Origin: Photobacterium sp. SKA34
Lineage (GTDB): Bacteria > Pseudomonadota > Gammaproteobacteria > Enterobacterales > Vibrionaceae
Assembly (NCBI RefSeq): GCF_000153325.1
Contig: NZ_CH724141.1
Location: 1,438,384 to 1,500,382 of the forward strand
Direction: 5' to 3'
Length of the DNA stretch: 61,999 bases
This document shows positions 1 to 10,024 of this stretch, piece by piece. The position numbers and the translations under genes were made by a program. Below the pieces are notes generated by a model that saw nothing but the letters and a program-made list of their open reading frames with translations, ran no database searches and was not told the DNA's origin. Within the stretch, counting starts at the first letter, position 1. Each line of letters opens with the position of its first letter.

Positions 1-1
1 G

Positions 2-490
2 GTGTGGGATAAAGATGGTTTATCTGCGTTAGTCGCGTTTGCACAATTAACCGCAGAGTTGCACGCTAAAGGGCTGACTATTTGGGATCAATTAGAAGCT
101 ATCTATCGTGAGCATGGTTTGTATATTAATGCGCAACGTAGTATTGCACTGGATCCAACCGCAGCGCCTATCGGTGATACATTACGCCATCAACCACCAA
201 CAGAGATTGCAGGGTTACCGATTGTATGTACAGAAGATTATAAACAATCGTTGAGAACATTTAGTGATGGTACGGTTGAAGGTATTGAATTACCCGTTAG
301 CGATGTATTGATTTATCACTTACAAGGTGGGGCTCGCGTTATTGTCAGACCTTCAGGAACTGAGCCTAAGATAAAATGTTACTACGAAGTAGTAGAGCCA
401 ATGTTACATGAAGATACCATGATTCATGCCCAGCAACGTGCTCAAGAAGCGATGGATATGTTGATTGAAAAGCACCAACAGTCATTGTAG
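2..490 (+). CDS. Phosphohexomutase (phosphoglucomutase/phosphomannomutase family), C-terminal part
   Basis: Only the last 162 residues lie in the window; the gene begins upstream. The RPSGTEPK motif near residue 118 is the phosphate-binding loop of domain 4 in alpha-D-phosphohexomutases, which interconvert hexose 1- and 6-phosphates in the cytoplasm. The stretch around DKDG at the edge fits the end of domain 3 of the long (about 560 residue) bacterial phospho-sugar mutases rather than GlmM. Substrate cannot be settled from this fragment. A weak hairpin follows at 531-548. Confidence 0.85.
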   Translation: MWDKDGLSALVAFAQLTAELHAKGLTIWDQLEAIYREHGLYINAQRSIALDPTAAPIGDTLRHQPPTEIAGLPIVCTEDYKQSLRTFSDGTVEGIELPVSDVLIYHLQGGARVIVRPSGTEPKIKCYYEVVEPMLHEDTMIHAQQRAQEAMDMLIEKHQQSL

Positions 491-530
491 GTAAATCGAT
501 CGAGTAGAACGATGATGAGTGCTGCATTAA

Positions 531-553
531 TAGATCACTAATGATCTATTTTG
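531..553 (+). terminator. Weak intrinsic terminator after the phosphohexomutase gene
   Basis: A 7-bp perfect stem (TAGATCA/TGATCTA, 4-nt loop) is followed by TTTTG. The stem is AT-rich, so termination is probably weak. Confidence 0.45.
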
Positions 554-715
554 TCGCATTTTTTATGCCGGTGAGTGTGGTAAACAACTTAGAACTAGCG
601 GTGTAGATTAAAGGCCATTTGGCTATGCACGCTAAACGGTAAACAAGATGCTATCGTGAAACATTTACGTGTATAATCAGCAAATAATATACTATTTAAA
701 AGTTAGGGTTTTCCT

Positions 716-892
716 ATGCATGATTTAAATTTATCTATACCTGATGATTACGAAAAAGAGCCAGAGCTTCCTATTCCAGAGCTTGATGAGCAGAAGAAAA
801 TTGTTGCTGAATTAAAGCGATTAGAAGAGGCTGGTGAACTAACACCAGAAATTCTTCATGCATTTATGACCGGTGAAAGAAAACCGGAATAA
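716..892 (+). CDS. Small acidic conserved-looking protein, 58 aa
   Basis: An ATG opens 58 codons ending at TAA. The product starts MHDLNLSIPDDYEKEPELP, is rich in Glu, Pro and Leu, and has a central amphipathic helix (KKIVAELKRLEEAGELTP). No signal peptide or membrane segment is visible. The flanks support expression: it stands alone between the mutase terminator and a strong hairpin 8 bases after its stop. I do not recognise the family; the acidic composition suggests a soluble cytoplasmic binding or adaptor protein, which is inference. Confidence 0.6.
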   Translation: MHDLNLSIPDDYEKEPELPIPELDEQKKIVAELKRLEEAGELTPEILHAFMTGERKPE

Positions 893-900
893 GTATCAAT

Positions 901-953
901 GAAGCCTCTGTATTTAAATGATTCTGTCGAATATACAGGGGCTTCATTTTTTT
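901..953 (+). terminator. Intrinsic terminator
   Basis: A 13-bp stem with one G-U pair (GAAGCCTCTGTAT against ATACAGGGGCTTC) is followed by ATTTTTTT. It ends the 58-aa gene at 716-892. Confidence 0.8.
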
Positions 954-1053
954 ATAACTATCGATACTAACCAATTGATAGTATGAATAAAAAACATTTA
1001 ATATGGGTTCTAAGTAGTAACGAAATAGCATATGGAGTAAGCACTTAATTGCA

Positions 1054-1413
1054 TTGTTATGTGTTTATTATTATGGCTGTGCGAGCTTACCTATATATGT
1101 ATTATGTGACCGCAAAGAATATTTGTTAAGTGGCTGGGGGCGTGCAGGTAAGTTTGATTGTTATGTTTGTATTATGTGTAAAACTAGGCATGAAGCAAGT
1201 ATTGTTGCAGTGAATGCACGACATCGTTCAGATCTGCAGCGAGTAAAAATACATTCAAAAGTCCCATTATCGTTAACCGAAGATACGTTAAAGGTTGGTC
1301 GACATATCCTTACTGCTTATATTGTAAAAGTGCTCGATAAAACTACAGAGCCTAAACTATTTATGCCGAATTATTTTCAATATAGTTCTAAACCGAAAAT
1401 ACTAAAACAATAG
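1054..1413 (+). CDS. Hypothetical protein, possible lipoprotein with uncertain start
   Basis: I do not recognise this product. The open frame runs from a stop at 1018 to 1413. It has no ATG near its beginning, so the start is TTG (1054) or another rare codon. The N-terminus is hydrophobic and includes YYGC, a poor lipobox. An out-of-frame ATG sits at 1032, just upstream of codons that would give SKHLIALLCV, so a small indel may have destroyed the original start. The rest is basic and Cys-containing with no motif I can name. It may be a decaying gene. Confidence 0.35.
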   Translation: MLCVYYYGCASLPIYVLCDRKEYLLSGWGRAGKFDCYVCIMCKTRHEASIVAVNARHRSDLQRVKIHSKVPLSLTEDTLKVGRHILTAYIVKVLDKTTEPKLFMPNYFQYSSKPKILKQ

Positions 1414-1489
1414 TTAAGGTGTCTTATGGGCAGTATTTAGGATCTAATGCAATAACAATACGGTGAAGATCAGATCCTAAAGTATTCAA

Positions 1490-1735
1490 TTAGTGGTGTT
1501 TCACGCCGTTACGAACAATGTCTTTACCATTATCATAAACATCTTGGCTTAACCAGCGTCCGTAAATCAACTGCTGATTCTTATCAAAAACAGCGATGAA
1601 AGGGCGACCATCAGCGTTATTTTTAGCTAAGCCAATGCCTTCTACATCTTTTAAGCCTAAACCACCATTTTCAATTGAGATAATAAAGGTTTTTAGTTCT
1701 TCTAGCGTTTCAATAACGTCTTGTTCAATTTTCAT
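1490..1735 (-). CDS. Hypothetical small protein, 81 aa
   Basis: This is a compact soluble protein starting MKIEQDVIETLEELKTF and ending KHH. It has an N-terminal acidic helix followed by a stretch that looks beta-rich (RPFIAVFDKNQQLIYGRWL). There is no signal peptide or membrane helix. It sits immediately left of the IS3-family insertion at 1818, whose left end lies 83 bp from this start codon, so its promoter may be affected by the element. Family not recognised. Confidence 0.6.
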   Translation of the reverse strand: MKIEQDVIETLEELKTFIISIENGGLGLKDVEGIGLAKNNADGRPFIAVFDKNQQLIYGRWLSQDVYDNGKDIVRNGVKHH

Positions 1736-1889
1736 TTGTTAATTACCAAATAGTAAAATAAACGTAAGCTATTTATAAAATAACTTAGATCTGAATTTAA
1801 CTCTACAGTGTAATACTTGTAGTGGCATAGTGAATTTGGTCACTTAGTTAGAGGTGATATCATCACTTCATACGTTAACAGGTGACACT

Positions 1890-3067
<1,178 letters not shown>

Positions 3068-3167
3068 CCACTACAACTCTACCTCTGATGCTTTATTTTT
3101 GAAATGGCTAGCTATGTACCGGATAAGATTAAGTTAAATAAATGAAAGTTTCACAAACGGACTGCAT

Positions 3168-3201
3168 AAAAAACAGCCATATAAACATGATGATATGGCT
3201 G
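3168..3201 (-). terminator. Intrinsic terminator downstream of the DUF4243 gene
   Basis: The stem CAGCCATAT/ATATGGCTG (3174-3182, 3193-3201) is perfect. On the minus strand it is followed by TTTTTT. It lies 104 bp beyond the stop of the minus-strand DUF4243 reading frame. Confidence 0.7.
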
Positions 3202-3304
3202 GAGATTGCTTGATATTAAAGGTTTTCATTGGCTATACATTGATTCGCAATATACTTTAATTCTGTCAATGGGTAGCGTTTATAAAGTTCACTACAACTG
3301 TATA

Positions 3305-4131
3305 TCAGCGTAATCGTGTGATCGTTTCAAGCCAACTTAGGTGAGGGGAAGTCGGTAATACATCACGAGGTTGCTGAAGGTTTTTTCCTACTGTCGCAAA
3401 AGCTGCTGTATAACTTTGCCAAAACCATTGTAATGCTGTTTGTTGATCTGGGAAATATTGTAACAGCTCGATAAAAGCGTGAAGGGCAGTAATACCATGT
3501 AATAAAGTAGAGTTATTTGTCTTACGGTAATACTCAACGACTAACTGCAATACTTTTTCTATTGTTATATCCACAGGAACGGGGGCAAGCTTTAGATAGT
3601 TAGGATGCTGTGCGACTTCAAAAATACGCTGACTCATATTATTCGCTTGGAATGAGCTATTTGAAAAAGCATACGCCAGTTGTTTTAGCTGCTGCTCTGC
3701 GTTGTATTTCTCTGTTAACGATAATGGAGTAATAAGTTGATAGCTTTGAACCCAATAGGCTAATGCATAAGCGATCTCACGTTGCTGCTGGCTTTTTATC
3801 GCACAAGATAACCGTATCATGCACTGGAAAGCTTGTGCATTAAAACTAGCTATTAACCTTGGCATATAGGCGAACAGTGTTGTTTCAACGCCATCATTCT
3901 TAATATGTTGTTCTATTTCATTCGCTTGTTTAATGAAGGACTCATTCGAGCGACGTTTTCAAGCTGTGTTATATATTGATGATAAAAAAGTAATATACAC
4001 TCGTCTTTAGCACCCATTTGATCAAGTGCAACTAAAGTCATTGGTAAATGAATACTTATCCCATTTTTATAGCTTGGTTGAAATTGTAATCCCGCTACAA
4101 TTAATTCGTTGGTTAATAATGATGTTTTCAT
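3305..4131 (-). pseudogene. Questin oxidase-like (DUF4243) gene, frameshifted
   Basis: Two minus-strand frames make one protein. 4131-3913 gives the N-terminus (YKNGISIHLPMTLVALDQMGA, typical of DUF4243/questin oxidase-like proteins). From about 3955 a second frame continues SNESFIKQANEIEQHIKND, then VETTLFAYMPRL, to the stop at 3305. The span is 827 nt, one short of a whole number of codons. Adding one A to the A4 run on the coding strand (3956-3959) joins the frames as LEKRRSNESF. The fungal relative is an oxidase, but the bacterial function is not established. It is either a recent pseudogene or a base-call error. Confidence 0.8.
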
Positions 4132-4369
4132 ATATCGCTTCCATGCAATTTACAACATGTTCAATATTAGACGTTCAAAATAAGAGTGCCTACTTTAAAT
4201 AGTTTAACTGATTGAAAAATAGCCATATAACGGCAGCTTTTAATAAATATAAAATAAGCATATTGATGAGGTTTCTAGCAAAAGTTATGAAATCTTATAA
4301 CTGAGTAATAACACCATACATTTGCAAACTACATTCTTCTATTAAGAGATGATTAATAGGTTGTAGTTT

Positions 4370-5257
4370 ATGGCTTGGCGAATATTTTTAACATTGATAG
4401 CGTGCGGTTCAATGATGGCCTGTAATAGTGATAATGCAAATGCAGTAAAAGTAAATACAATACCAGAGCCTGAGCAATCAGAATCGGTTGAAGGCCAAAC
4501 GGTAGATGATAGCTTGTCTGAGTCTGAGTCTGAGTCTGAGATCTTGACTCAATCGACACCAGAACCTGAATGCGACTTAGAAAGTGTTAATTTACTCGAT
4601 TTTGTCCCTTGGCAACGTGAAGCAGGCTGGTGGGTTGGCGAATATACTTTTTTAGGCGCAGATGGTGATCCCAATGTTTCTGCAAGTTGGCCATATCGTT
4701 ACGATCACTATCGTGGATTTATCCATTTAGAAGTCATTGGCAATAGTATTAAACAGCGTAACGTATTTTTGTACCCAGCTAAAAATTCATCTGAATGTGA
4801 TTCTGTTGAAGATGTTGTTGGCTCTGGTATATGTGGTGATAATGGTAATGAAAAAGTCTTTAGTGCTGATCAAAGCGCGTCAGATTGTGATGGTAATTTA
4901 TCTGGACCATTTGAAGCTTTTGGCATGACGCTAAGTACAACAACAACATTGATTGGTGATGATACTTTGTTGTATCAAGTGCGTTTACCCGATGGAAGTT
5001 TTACCCAAAATCAGCTAACAACACTTCCACCGAATGATACGCGAGTGCGTACTGCTCAAGGTTTCTTTATGGGAGCATCTACATACGTGAGTTACTATCG
5101 AGAGCGTAAGGTGACAAAAGAAGAGTTTGTGCAGTTATTAGAACAAACACGCCAAGAATACAATATATTAGAGCTTGATTATTGTGGCTATGATTCGACA
5201 GGTAACCCAAGCAATGTATCCTGTGATGAACATTTTGGTGTGGCGTTAGGGAATTAA
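4370..5257 (+). CDS. Putative lipoprotein with Ser-Glu repeat linker, 295 aa
   Basis: The signal peptide is short and ends in a lipobox-like MMAC (Cys18), so the protein is probably lipidated. Next comes an acidic linker with SESESESE, encoded by four TCTGAG hexamers (4517-4540). The body from about residue 75 is rich in Trp, Tyr and Gly (WQREAGWWVGEYTF, WPYRYDHYRGFIHLEV) and contains several Cys, suggesting a disulphide-bonded beta-sheet domain. I do not recognise the family. It stands alone and ends at a strong terminator. Confidence 0.7.
   Translation: MAWRIFLTLIACGSMMACNSDNANAVKVNTIPEPEQSESVEGQTVDDSLSESESESEILTQSTPEPECDLESVNLLDFVPWQREAGWWVGEYTFLGADGDPNVSASWPYRYDHYRGFIHLEVIGNSIKQRNVFLYPAKNSSECDSVEDVVGSGICGDNGNEKVFSADQSASDCDGNLSGPFEAFGMTLSTTTTLIGDDTLLYQVRLPDGSFTQNQLTTLPPNDTRVRTAQGFFMGASTYVSYYRERKVTKEEFVQLLEQTRQEYNILELDYCGYDSTGNPSNVSCDEHFGVALGN
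4517..4540 (+). repeat. In-frame hexanucleotide repeat (TCTGAG)x4
   Basis: Four perfect copies of TCTGAG encode Ser-Glu pairs in the lipoprotein linker. Because the unit is 6 bp, slippage would change linker length without a frameshift. Confidence 0.85.
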
Positions 5258-5297
5258 AATAAAGACTAACAAAACATGTTGGTCTTTATTTTTATAA
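5257..5297 (+). terminator. Intrinsic terminator, possibly bidirectional
   Basis: The stem AAATAAAGACTAAC/GTTGGTCTTTATTT (one G-U) is followed by TTTTA. It lies between the convergent lipoprotein genes at 4370-5257 (+) and 5298-5420 (-). Confidence 0.75.
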
Positions 5298-5420
5298 TTA
5301 CTTAATACTGCGGCTCATTTCAACATTGCCATGAGCTTGAATCGATGTGCCTTCTGACAGTGAGTGAGCACAGCCGATAATGAATATGCTAACAAAGGCT
5401 AATATAATCCAATTATTCAT
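5298..5420 (-). CDS. Very small lipoprotein, 40 aa
   Basis: An ATG at 5420 opens 40 codons. The product has a hydrophobic signal (WIILAFVSIFIIGC) with a clean lipobox IIGC at Cys17, then a 23-residue mature tail (AHSLSEGTSIQAHGNVEMS...). The signal peptide in so short a frame argues it is real. Upstream is GAGATAAATA, a weak ribosome site. Small lipoproteins of this kind are common in Vibrionaceae; the role is unknown. Confidence 0.6.
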   Translation of the reverse strand: MNNWIILAFVSIFIIGCAHSLSEGTSIQAHGNVEMSRSIK

Positions 5421-5601
5421 TATTTATCTCAGTTATTCGTAGTAAGGAAGGCAACTTTACGCAGTTAAATAAAGAGATTCAAGTGGGCAGAATTTTGTGT
5501 GTATCATGAGTAAAGTAAGATGATTAATATTAATCAAAATATTGACGTTATAGATAAGAGAATCAGTTCGTTAAAATTAGAGAGCAGGTCTTGATAAAGA
5601 T

Positions 5602-5675
5602 TGGAGCGGATAACGGGAATCGAACCCGTGTCTTGAGCTTGGGAAGCTCAGGTAATACCATTATACGATATCCGC
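5602..5675 (-). tRNA. tRNA-Gly (anticodon CCC)
   Basis: The minus-strand sequence begins GCGGATATCGTATAATGG and ends in an encoded CCA. The acceptor stem GCGGATA/TATCCGC, the T-loop GGTTCGATTCC and a 5-bp anticodon stem TGAGC/GCTCA are all intact. The 7-base loop TTCCCAA places CCC at positions 34-36, as in E. coli glyU. Length is 74 nt including CCA. Confidence 0.93.
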
Positions 5676-5879
5676 TCTGTGGTTTTACCATAAGTTTTGA
5701 AAAGTTCTGAGTCAATTAAAAAATGATAAAGATATATAATTATTAACAAAATGAATTCAATACAGAATTTCTATAACTTATAGCAATTTGTATATGTATG
5801 ATTTCGATTTCAGATATATATGCCTTGGAATAGTTAGCTATTATAACGCTACGCCAATTCACATTACATATTTAATAAT

Positions 5880-6038
5880 ATGAAGAAAAGTTATACAGGT
5901 AAGTTAATACTTCGTGTTCGATTATTGTCTGCAAGATTTATGATAAGAAATCTTGAACGTGCAATACGCTTCTGCGTATCTCATCACTATAATAGTATGG
6001 CAAATCGACTTTTAAGCCGTTTAGATACTGCTTTTTGA
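5880..6038 (+). CDS. Putative basic mini-protein, 52 aa (paired with 6282-6446)
   Basis: The ATG at 5880 opens 52 codons. The product is strongly basic with a helical C-terminus (LERAIRFCVSHHYNSMANRL, then LSRLDTAF). This C-terminal half resembles that of the next small ORF (IRENIKICVKNGDVANVSLL, then LSELES): both have a Cys-Val step followed after about 11 residues by a Leu-Leu-Ser-x-Leu-acidic motif. No strong ribosome site is visible. Similarity between the two ORFs is the main reason to think they are genes. Confidence 0.4.
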   Translation: MKKSYTGKLILRVRLLSARFMIRNLERAIRFCVSHHYNSMANRLLSRLDTAF

Positions 6039-6281
6039 CGTTTGAACAGTTATATAAGCAGAAGGTGAGGTAATCCACAACTGTCTATTTAAGAGCGTTA
6101 AAGAGCCTTTATGACTAAGATGCGAGCTGTTCTCATTCCCAATGTGTGATACTTGTCACATTTAAAGCTGTTGTTCAAGTTTAGATAAAGAAATGTCATT
6201 TTCCTAACAAAAAATTATCGTTGGAGTGGACAATGTCATTCACATATTAAACTTGTATTATCTTACGTTGGATTTCAAGAA

Positions 6282-6446
6282 ATGTCGTTAATTGCTATTA
6301 GTAGAAATAAAATTAAAACTATTCGTGAGAATATCAAAATCTGTGTTAAGAATGGTGATGTTGCAAATGTTTCATTATTGTTGTCAGAACTTGAATCAGA
6401 ATTAAATATTTTTGAGTCATTATACTCATCACCTAAAGAAATATAA
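6282..6446 (+). CDS. Putative mini-protein, 54 aa (paired with 5880-6038)
   Basis: The ATG at 6282 opens 54 codons ending shortly before the flippase-like gene. The product has two predicted helices (IKTIRENIKICVKNG and VSLLLSELESELNIFESL) and looks like a small alpha-helical hairpin. It shares the Cys-Val/Leu-Leu-Ser-x-Leu pattern with the 52-aa ORF upstream. AAGA just before the ATG is a poor ribosome site. Function unknown. Confidence 0.45.
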   Translation: MSLIAISRNKIKTIRENIKICVKNGDVANVSLLLSELESELNIFESLYSSPKEI

Positions 6447-6541
6447 TCAATAAAGGATTAATAGATAATTATATTTACGAGAGATATTTAAAGATAAATA
6501 ACGTATTATAATTAGCCCGATAATTTATTGTTTATATACAT

Positions 6542-7840
6542 ATGGAAAGGCAAAATATTGCTCCGCCATCAAGTGAAGATGCTTTATCTCGATTGAAGAC
6601 TGCTTTTAAAGCTGGTGTTACCGCGACACTAGCCAGTATTTCTATTGGGTTTTTATTTAAGATTTGGCTCGCTCAGTGGGTTAATAAAGACGATTTAGCA
6701 CTATTTAATAGTGTAATAGATATTGTATCTCTGTCGTTAATATTAATGACAGGTTTTCGCTCTTCTATGGTTGTGACTTACAGCCAAACAAATAATGATC
6801 GTGACATTATTAACATTTTCCGATTTTGTTTGATCACGATTGTTCTCTTAACATGGGGAGTTGTGCTCCCATACATTAAACACGAATTACACATTAACGT
6901 TGGCTATTTTGAAATGGTTGGTGTGATTTTTAGCATGGGAATGAAGGTTTATTTTACCAACTTGATAGCCATGTATCGCTTGTATGATGTGTCTAATAAA
7001 GTAACTTGGATAGAGCCAGTTACGAATGTTGTAGGTTTTATTTTTTGTTATTACGTGTTGTACTTTACGCCACTTGCCTCCTTGTTTTACAGCATGGCAT
7101 TTTCATCGCTTGTTGCTGCCCATTTTATGTATTGGAAGCGACGTAAACAAATTGCCACTAAACCAATAAAATCTGTTCAACTTGATCCTAATATGCGTAA
7201 TTATGTTCGTAAAAGCTTCACTGCCTCATTAGAAGCAGGAGCGAGTATCTTGATGATTTATATCACGGTTTTATTGACTATCACGCATTTTAGCTTAGAT
7301 GAGCTTGGTGACTTCCAAGTCGTTGTTCGTCCGATCTTCACTTACATGACGATGTTATTTGTATTTCCTATTTATCGTTTTGTTTTGCCAGAGTTAACCT
7401 TATGCATTAAGCAAGGTGTTCACCAACAAATAAAAGCAATAAGGCGTTGGATTTTTCGTCTCGCAGCAATGGTAAGTGTAACATTTTTCCTCATCATGCT
7501 TATCGGTGGACGTGAAATTATAGGTTTTGTATTTCCCCCTCAGTATCACGGGGCTGTTATTGTATTATTTCATTTTTCTATGTTCTTTATTTTTATAATG
7601 CTAAATGCTTACCAATTAGCCTATATAAAAGCTCATGGGAAATTCACACTAAGTTTACTCATTCGTCTTAGCGGAATCATCACACTAATAGTAAGTTATT
7701 ATTTATTATCGATATTTACTGCAAATGTTGTCGCTATTATTGTCGCATTATGTTTAGGTTATGTGATGATGTTCATTCTATCGACGATAGCTGAACGTAA
7801 AATATTAAGCGGGTATAAGCTGGCCTTATCTAATTGCTAG
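6542..7840 (+). CDS. Flippase-like polytopic membrane protein (MOP/polysaccharide exporter type)
   Basis: This 432-aa inner-membrane protein has about twelve hydrophobic segments and an amphipathic N-terminus (ALSRLKTAFKAGVTATLASISIGFLFK) like that of oligosaccharide flippases of the MOP exporter superfamily. Basic loops (YWKRRKQ, IKAIRRWIFR) separate two halves. No glycosyltransferase or Wzy genes are nearby, so it is not inside a visible polysaccharide cluster and the lipid-linked substrate cannot be named. A distant MATE-like carrier is the alternative. Confidence 0.7.
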   Translation: MERQNIAPPSSEDALSRLKTAFKAGVTATLASISIGFLFKIWLAQWVNKDDLALFNSVIDIVSLSLILMTGFRSSMVVTYSQTNNDRDIINIFRFCLITIVLLTWGVVLPYIKHELHINVGYFEMVGVIFSMGMKVYFTNLIAMYRLYDVSNKVTWIEPVTNVVGFIFCYYVLYFTPLASLFYSMAFSSLVAAHFMYWKRRKQIATKPIKSVQLDPNMRNYVRKSFTASLEAGASILMIYITVLLTITHFSLDELGDFQVVVRPIFTYMTMLFVFPIYRFVLPELTLCIKQGVHQQIKAIRRWIFRLAAMVSVTFFLIMLIGGREIIGFVFPPQYHGAVIVLFHFSMFFIFIMLNAYQLAYIKAHGKFTLSLLIRLSGIITLIVSYYLLSIFTANVVAIIVALCLGYVMMFILSTIAERKILSGYKLALSNC

Positions 7841-7884
7841 CTTGTACTTAATACTGTATTGGATTGATTTTAGGGAAAGATAAA

Positions 7885-8286
7885 ATGGCTGGTATCACTG
7901 ACTTAACAGAACTTCTTGTGAATTTACAACCAGAATTAAGCTTTACGAGGTATATTTTTTGTTGCACAGAAAATACTAATTTAGATGCTATTGCTTCTAT
8001 GTCACCATTAGCGACATTTCGTGAAGAAGAAGGAATGACATTTATTTTAAGCTATGAAAGTGCAGTCCAATATAATATTGAAATCAATAATGTGTATCGA
8101 TGTATTACATTAAAAGTACATTCTAGTTTAGAAGCTGTTGGTTTAACTGCTGCAGTAGCATCAGAACTTGCTAAGCATGGAATTAGTGCCAATCTGATGG
8201 CAGGGTTTTATCATGACCATATTTTCGTCAATGAAAATCATGCAGATCAAGCTATGCTAGCGTTAACTGAACTATCGCAACGCTAG
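7885..8286 (+). CDS. ACT domain-containing protein
   Basis: The ATG at 7885 follows TTAGGGAAAGATAAA; an in-frame TTG at 7864 is less likely. The 133-aa product contains the pattern of the ACT_3/ACT_7 proteins: PELSFTRYIFCC, EEEGMTFIL, YRCITLKVHSSLEAVGLTAA and HGISANLMAGFYHDHIFV. ACT domains bind amino acids or other small ligands and regulate enzymes; stand-alone versions of this type are cytoplasmic and of unknown target. It follows the flippase-like gene by 44 bp and may be co-transcribed. Confidence 0.8.
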   Translation: MAGITDLTELLVNLQPELSFTRYIFCCTENTNLDAIASMSPLATFREEEGMTFILSYESAVQYNIEINNVYRCITLKVHSSLEAVGLTAAVASELAKHGISANLMAGFYHDHIFVNENHADQAMLALTELSQR

Positions 8287-8306
8287 CTAGCATAGAAAAG
8301 TTTTAT

Positions 8307-9296
8307 CTAGAGTACAGGTGACATCCCATAGCTTTGACTATTAAGCAGCAGTAAACCAAGCCCTGTGAGTAATAACCCACCAAATAGCTTAAATACTAAT
8401 GGGGTAAATGAATGCTGGTGATCCGAGTACGCAAGATATTTTGTCACCAGTTTTTTACCTGAAAGTGTCATAGTCGCAATCGTTGAAGTAGTCAGCGCAG
8501 TTCCCACTGCCATCAGTAAAGCACTCACAACACCTAACCAATACATATCAACCATATTGGCAAAAAGTAGTGCTAATATCGCGCCTGTACATGGACGAAT
8601 ACCAATACTTGCGATAATTGCAATGTATTCACGCATATTGGTTGCTTGATTAATACTATCAGCATCAGCAAAGTGTTTGTGCCCACAACCACAATCACTA
8701 CTATGACTATGACTATGACTATGACTATGACTATGACTATGGTCATGTTTATGTTTTTTCTGTTTGTATAATTGCCAGCTTTGTTTTAAAGCTCGGTAAG
8801 CAACAATGACACCCAGTAATAACATGGCAACAAAGCTAAGCGTGATGAATCTGTCTGCTGCGCTATTAATTTCGCGCATAGATGAATTAAAAAATACCAG
8901 TAGCACAGTGACTAGTACTATAGCGACAAATGCTTGTAAAAAAGCAGAGATAACCGTCATAATTAAGCTTGCTTTTACTTTCGCTGGGTTTGTTGCTAAG
9001 TAGGTCGTTACAATCATTTTGCCATGTCCAGGGCCTAATGAATGGAATACACCATATAAAAAGCTGAGGCCAGCGAGCGAGTAGATTGCGGCTGGGTTTT
9101 CTTTTGCATCATAAAGCAAGTCACTTAATTGGCCGTTTATTTCACGTTGCCATTTTATGGTGCTAAGCATTAATGTTGGCCAGTTATTCCAGAGTAAATA
9201 ACCGACAATAATTAGAAAAGTGGCAACAAGGGTTGCGCCTAACCAATAATTTTCTTTATTCGTATGAGAATGCTGCTCGGAATGATGATGCTCCAT
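8307..9296 (-). CDS. NicO-family metal transporter (nickel/cobalt type) with His-rich loop
   Basis: This 329-aa inner-membrane protein begins MEHHHSEQHSH and has at least six hydrophobic segments. NicO hallmarks are GVFHSLGPGHGKMIVTTYLA and IASIGIRPCTGAILALLFANM. A cytosolic or periplasmic loop near residues 182-208 carries seven His-Ser repeats plus CGCGHKH, a likely metal-binding segment. It is downstream of the DUF1007 gene by 19 bp. RcnA-like relatives export Ni/Co, but the Zur-like box in front of this operon argues for a zinc-related role; direction of transport is not decided by the sequence. Confidence 0.85.
   Translation of the reverse strand: MEHHHSEQHSHTNKENYWLGATLVATFLIIVGYLLWNNWPTLMLSTIKWQREINGQLSDLLYDAKENPAAIYSLAGLSFLYGVFHSLGPGHGKMIVTTYLATNPAKVKASLIMTVISAFLQAFVAIVLVTVLLVFFNSSMREINSAADRFITLSFVAMLLLGVIVAYRALKQSWQLYKQKKHKHDHSHSHSHSHSHSHSSDCGCGHKHFADADSINQATNMREYIAIIASIGIRPCTGAILALLFANMVDMYWLGVVSALLMAVGTALTTSTIATMTLSGKKLVTKYLAYSDHQHSFTPLVFKLFGGLLLTGLGLLLLNSQSYGMSPVL
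8701..8741 (-). repeat. Hexanucleotide repeat encoding (His-Ser)n
   Basis: On the plus strand CTATGA is repeated almost seven times. On the coding strand it gives alternating His-Ser codons in the metal-binding loop of the NicO transporter. Copy-number change by slippage would alter loop length in frame. Confidence 0.9.
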
Positions 9297-9315
9297 GGGA
9301 ATCCTTTAATAAGAG

Positions 9316-9960
9316 TTAGTCGGCTGATTTGCAATGCAGTTTTACTGTTTGGGTAAATAATTGACCAAGTGCATTATCAGGATCGGCATCAGGTGGTAAT
9401 GATTGGGCATAAAGCATCTGCTCGGGAGTTGGGTTAGGCTCAATGAGTTTAAAAGTACAGGCTTTACTTAGCTCTGGCGATAATATGATGTCATTTTTCG
9501 CTTTCCATGACATATCGACATAGTAACTTGGTTCAAAGATAAGTAGTCGTAATGAATCTTTGGTTAATGGCTGAGGCTTAGATAATGGAAGTTCAAATGT
9601 CAGTGTCGCTTTCGCGCGATCTTTTGTTAATACTCCATCGGTAGCGATTTTATATTTGATTGGTTCTTGGTCATTATAAAAATAAGTGAAGTAGTGCTCA
9701 TTCATCATATTCTTCATTACAGAATCACCAACACGAGCAAGCGTTTCTGTTTTGCTTTCCGGCGACATATCTTCACCGTCTAGCATATATGCTGTAGTCA
9801 TGGCATCAAAAGTCCATACCATTTTAAAGCCTGTGATTTGATGTTTATCACCTTGGATATAGGTTTTCATATCAATCCATGAGTGTGGATGTGCTTGGCT
9901 AGCAGTTGAAAACAAGGTTAAAGATGAAAGTAATATTGCAGGAAAAGAAATCCAACGCAT
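9316..9960 (-). CDS. DUF1007 periplasmic protein, partner of the NicO transporter
   Basis: I place the start at ATG 9960, giving signal peptide MRWISFPAILLSSLTLFS with cleavage after TASQA, so that the mature protein begins HPHSWID, a His-containing N-terminus able to bind metal. GGAG lies about 12 nt upstream; longer in-frame starts (9978, 10008) lack a better site and would run close to the Zur-like box. DUF1007 proteins are regularly paired with NicO permeases and are thought to deliver or sense the metal in the periplasm. It is the first gene of the two-gene operon. Confidence 0.85.
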   Translation of the reverse strand: MRWISFPAILLSSLTLFSTASQAHPHSWIDMKTYIQGDKHQITGFKMVWTFDAMTTAYMLDGEDMSPESKTETLARVGDSVMKNMMNEHYFTYFYNDQEPIKYKIATDGVLTKDRAKATLTFELPLSKPQPLTKDSLRLLIFEPSYYVDMSWKAKNDIILSPELSKACTFKLIEPNPTPEQMLYAQSLPPDADPDNALGQLFTQTVKLHCKSAD

Positions 9961-10024
9961 AGAAAATGCTATCTCCATATTTACAAGCTTGGCACTATGT
10001 TTAAGCATCAAAGAAGACTAAGGT

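Noticed and set aside
6221..6249. Five-codon frame after GGAG (MSFTY)
   Set aside because: Too short, and no regulated hairpin or downstream gene close enough to make it a leader.
8701..8741. Short tandem repeats that could suggest a CRISPR array
   Set aside because: They are head-to-tail hexamers without spacers, encoding a His-Ser loop in the NicO protein.
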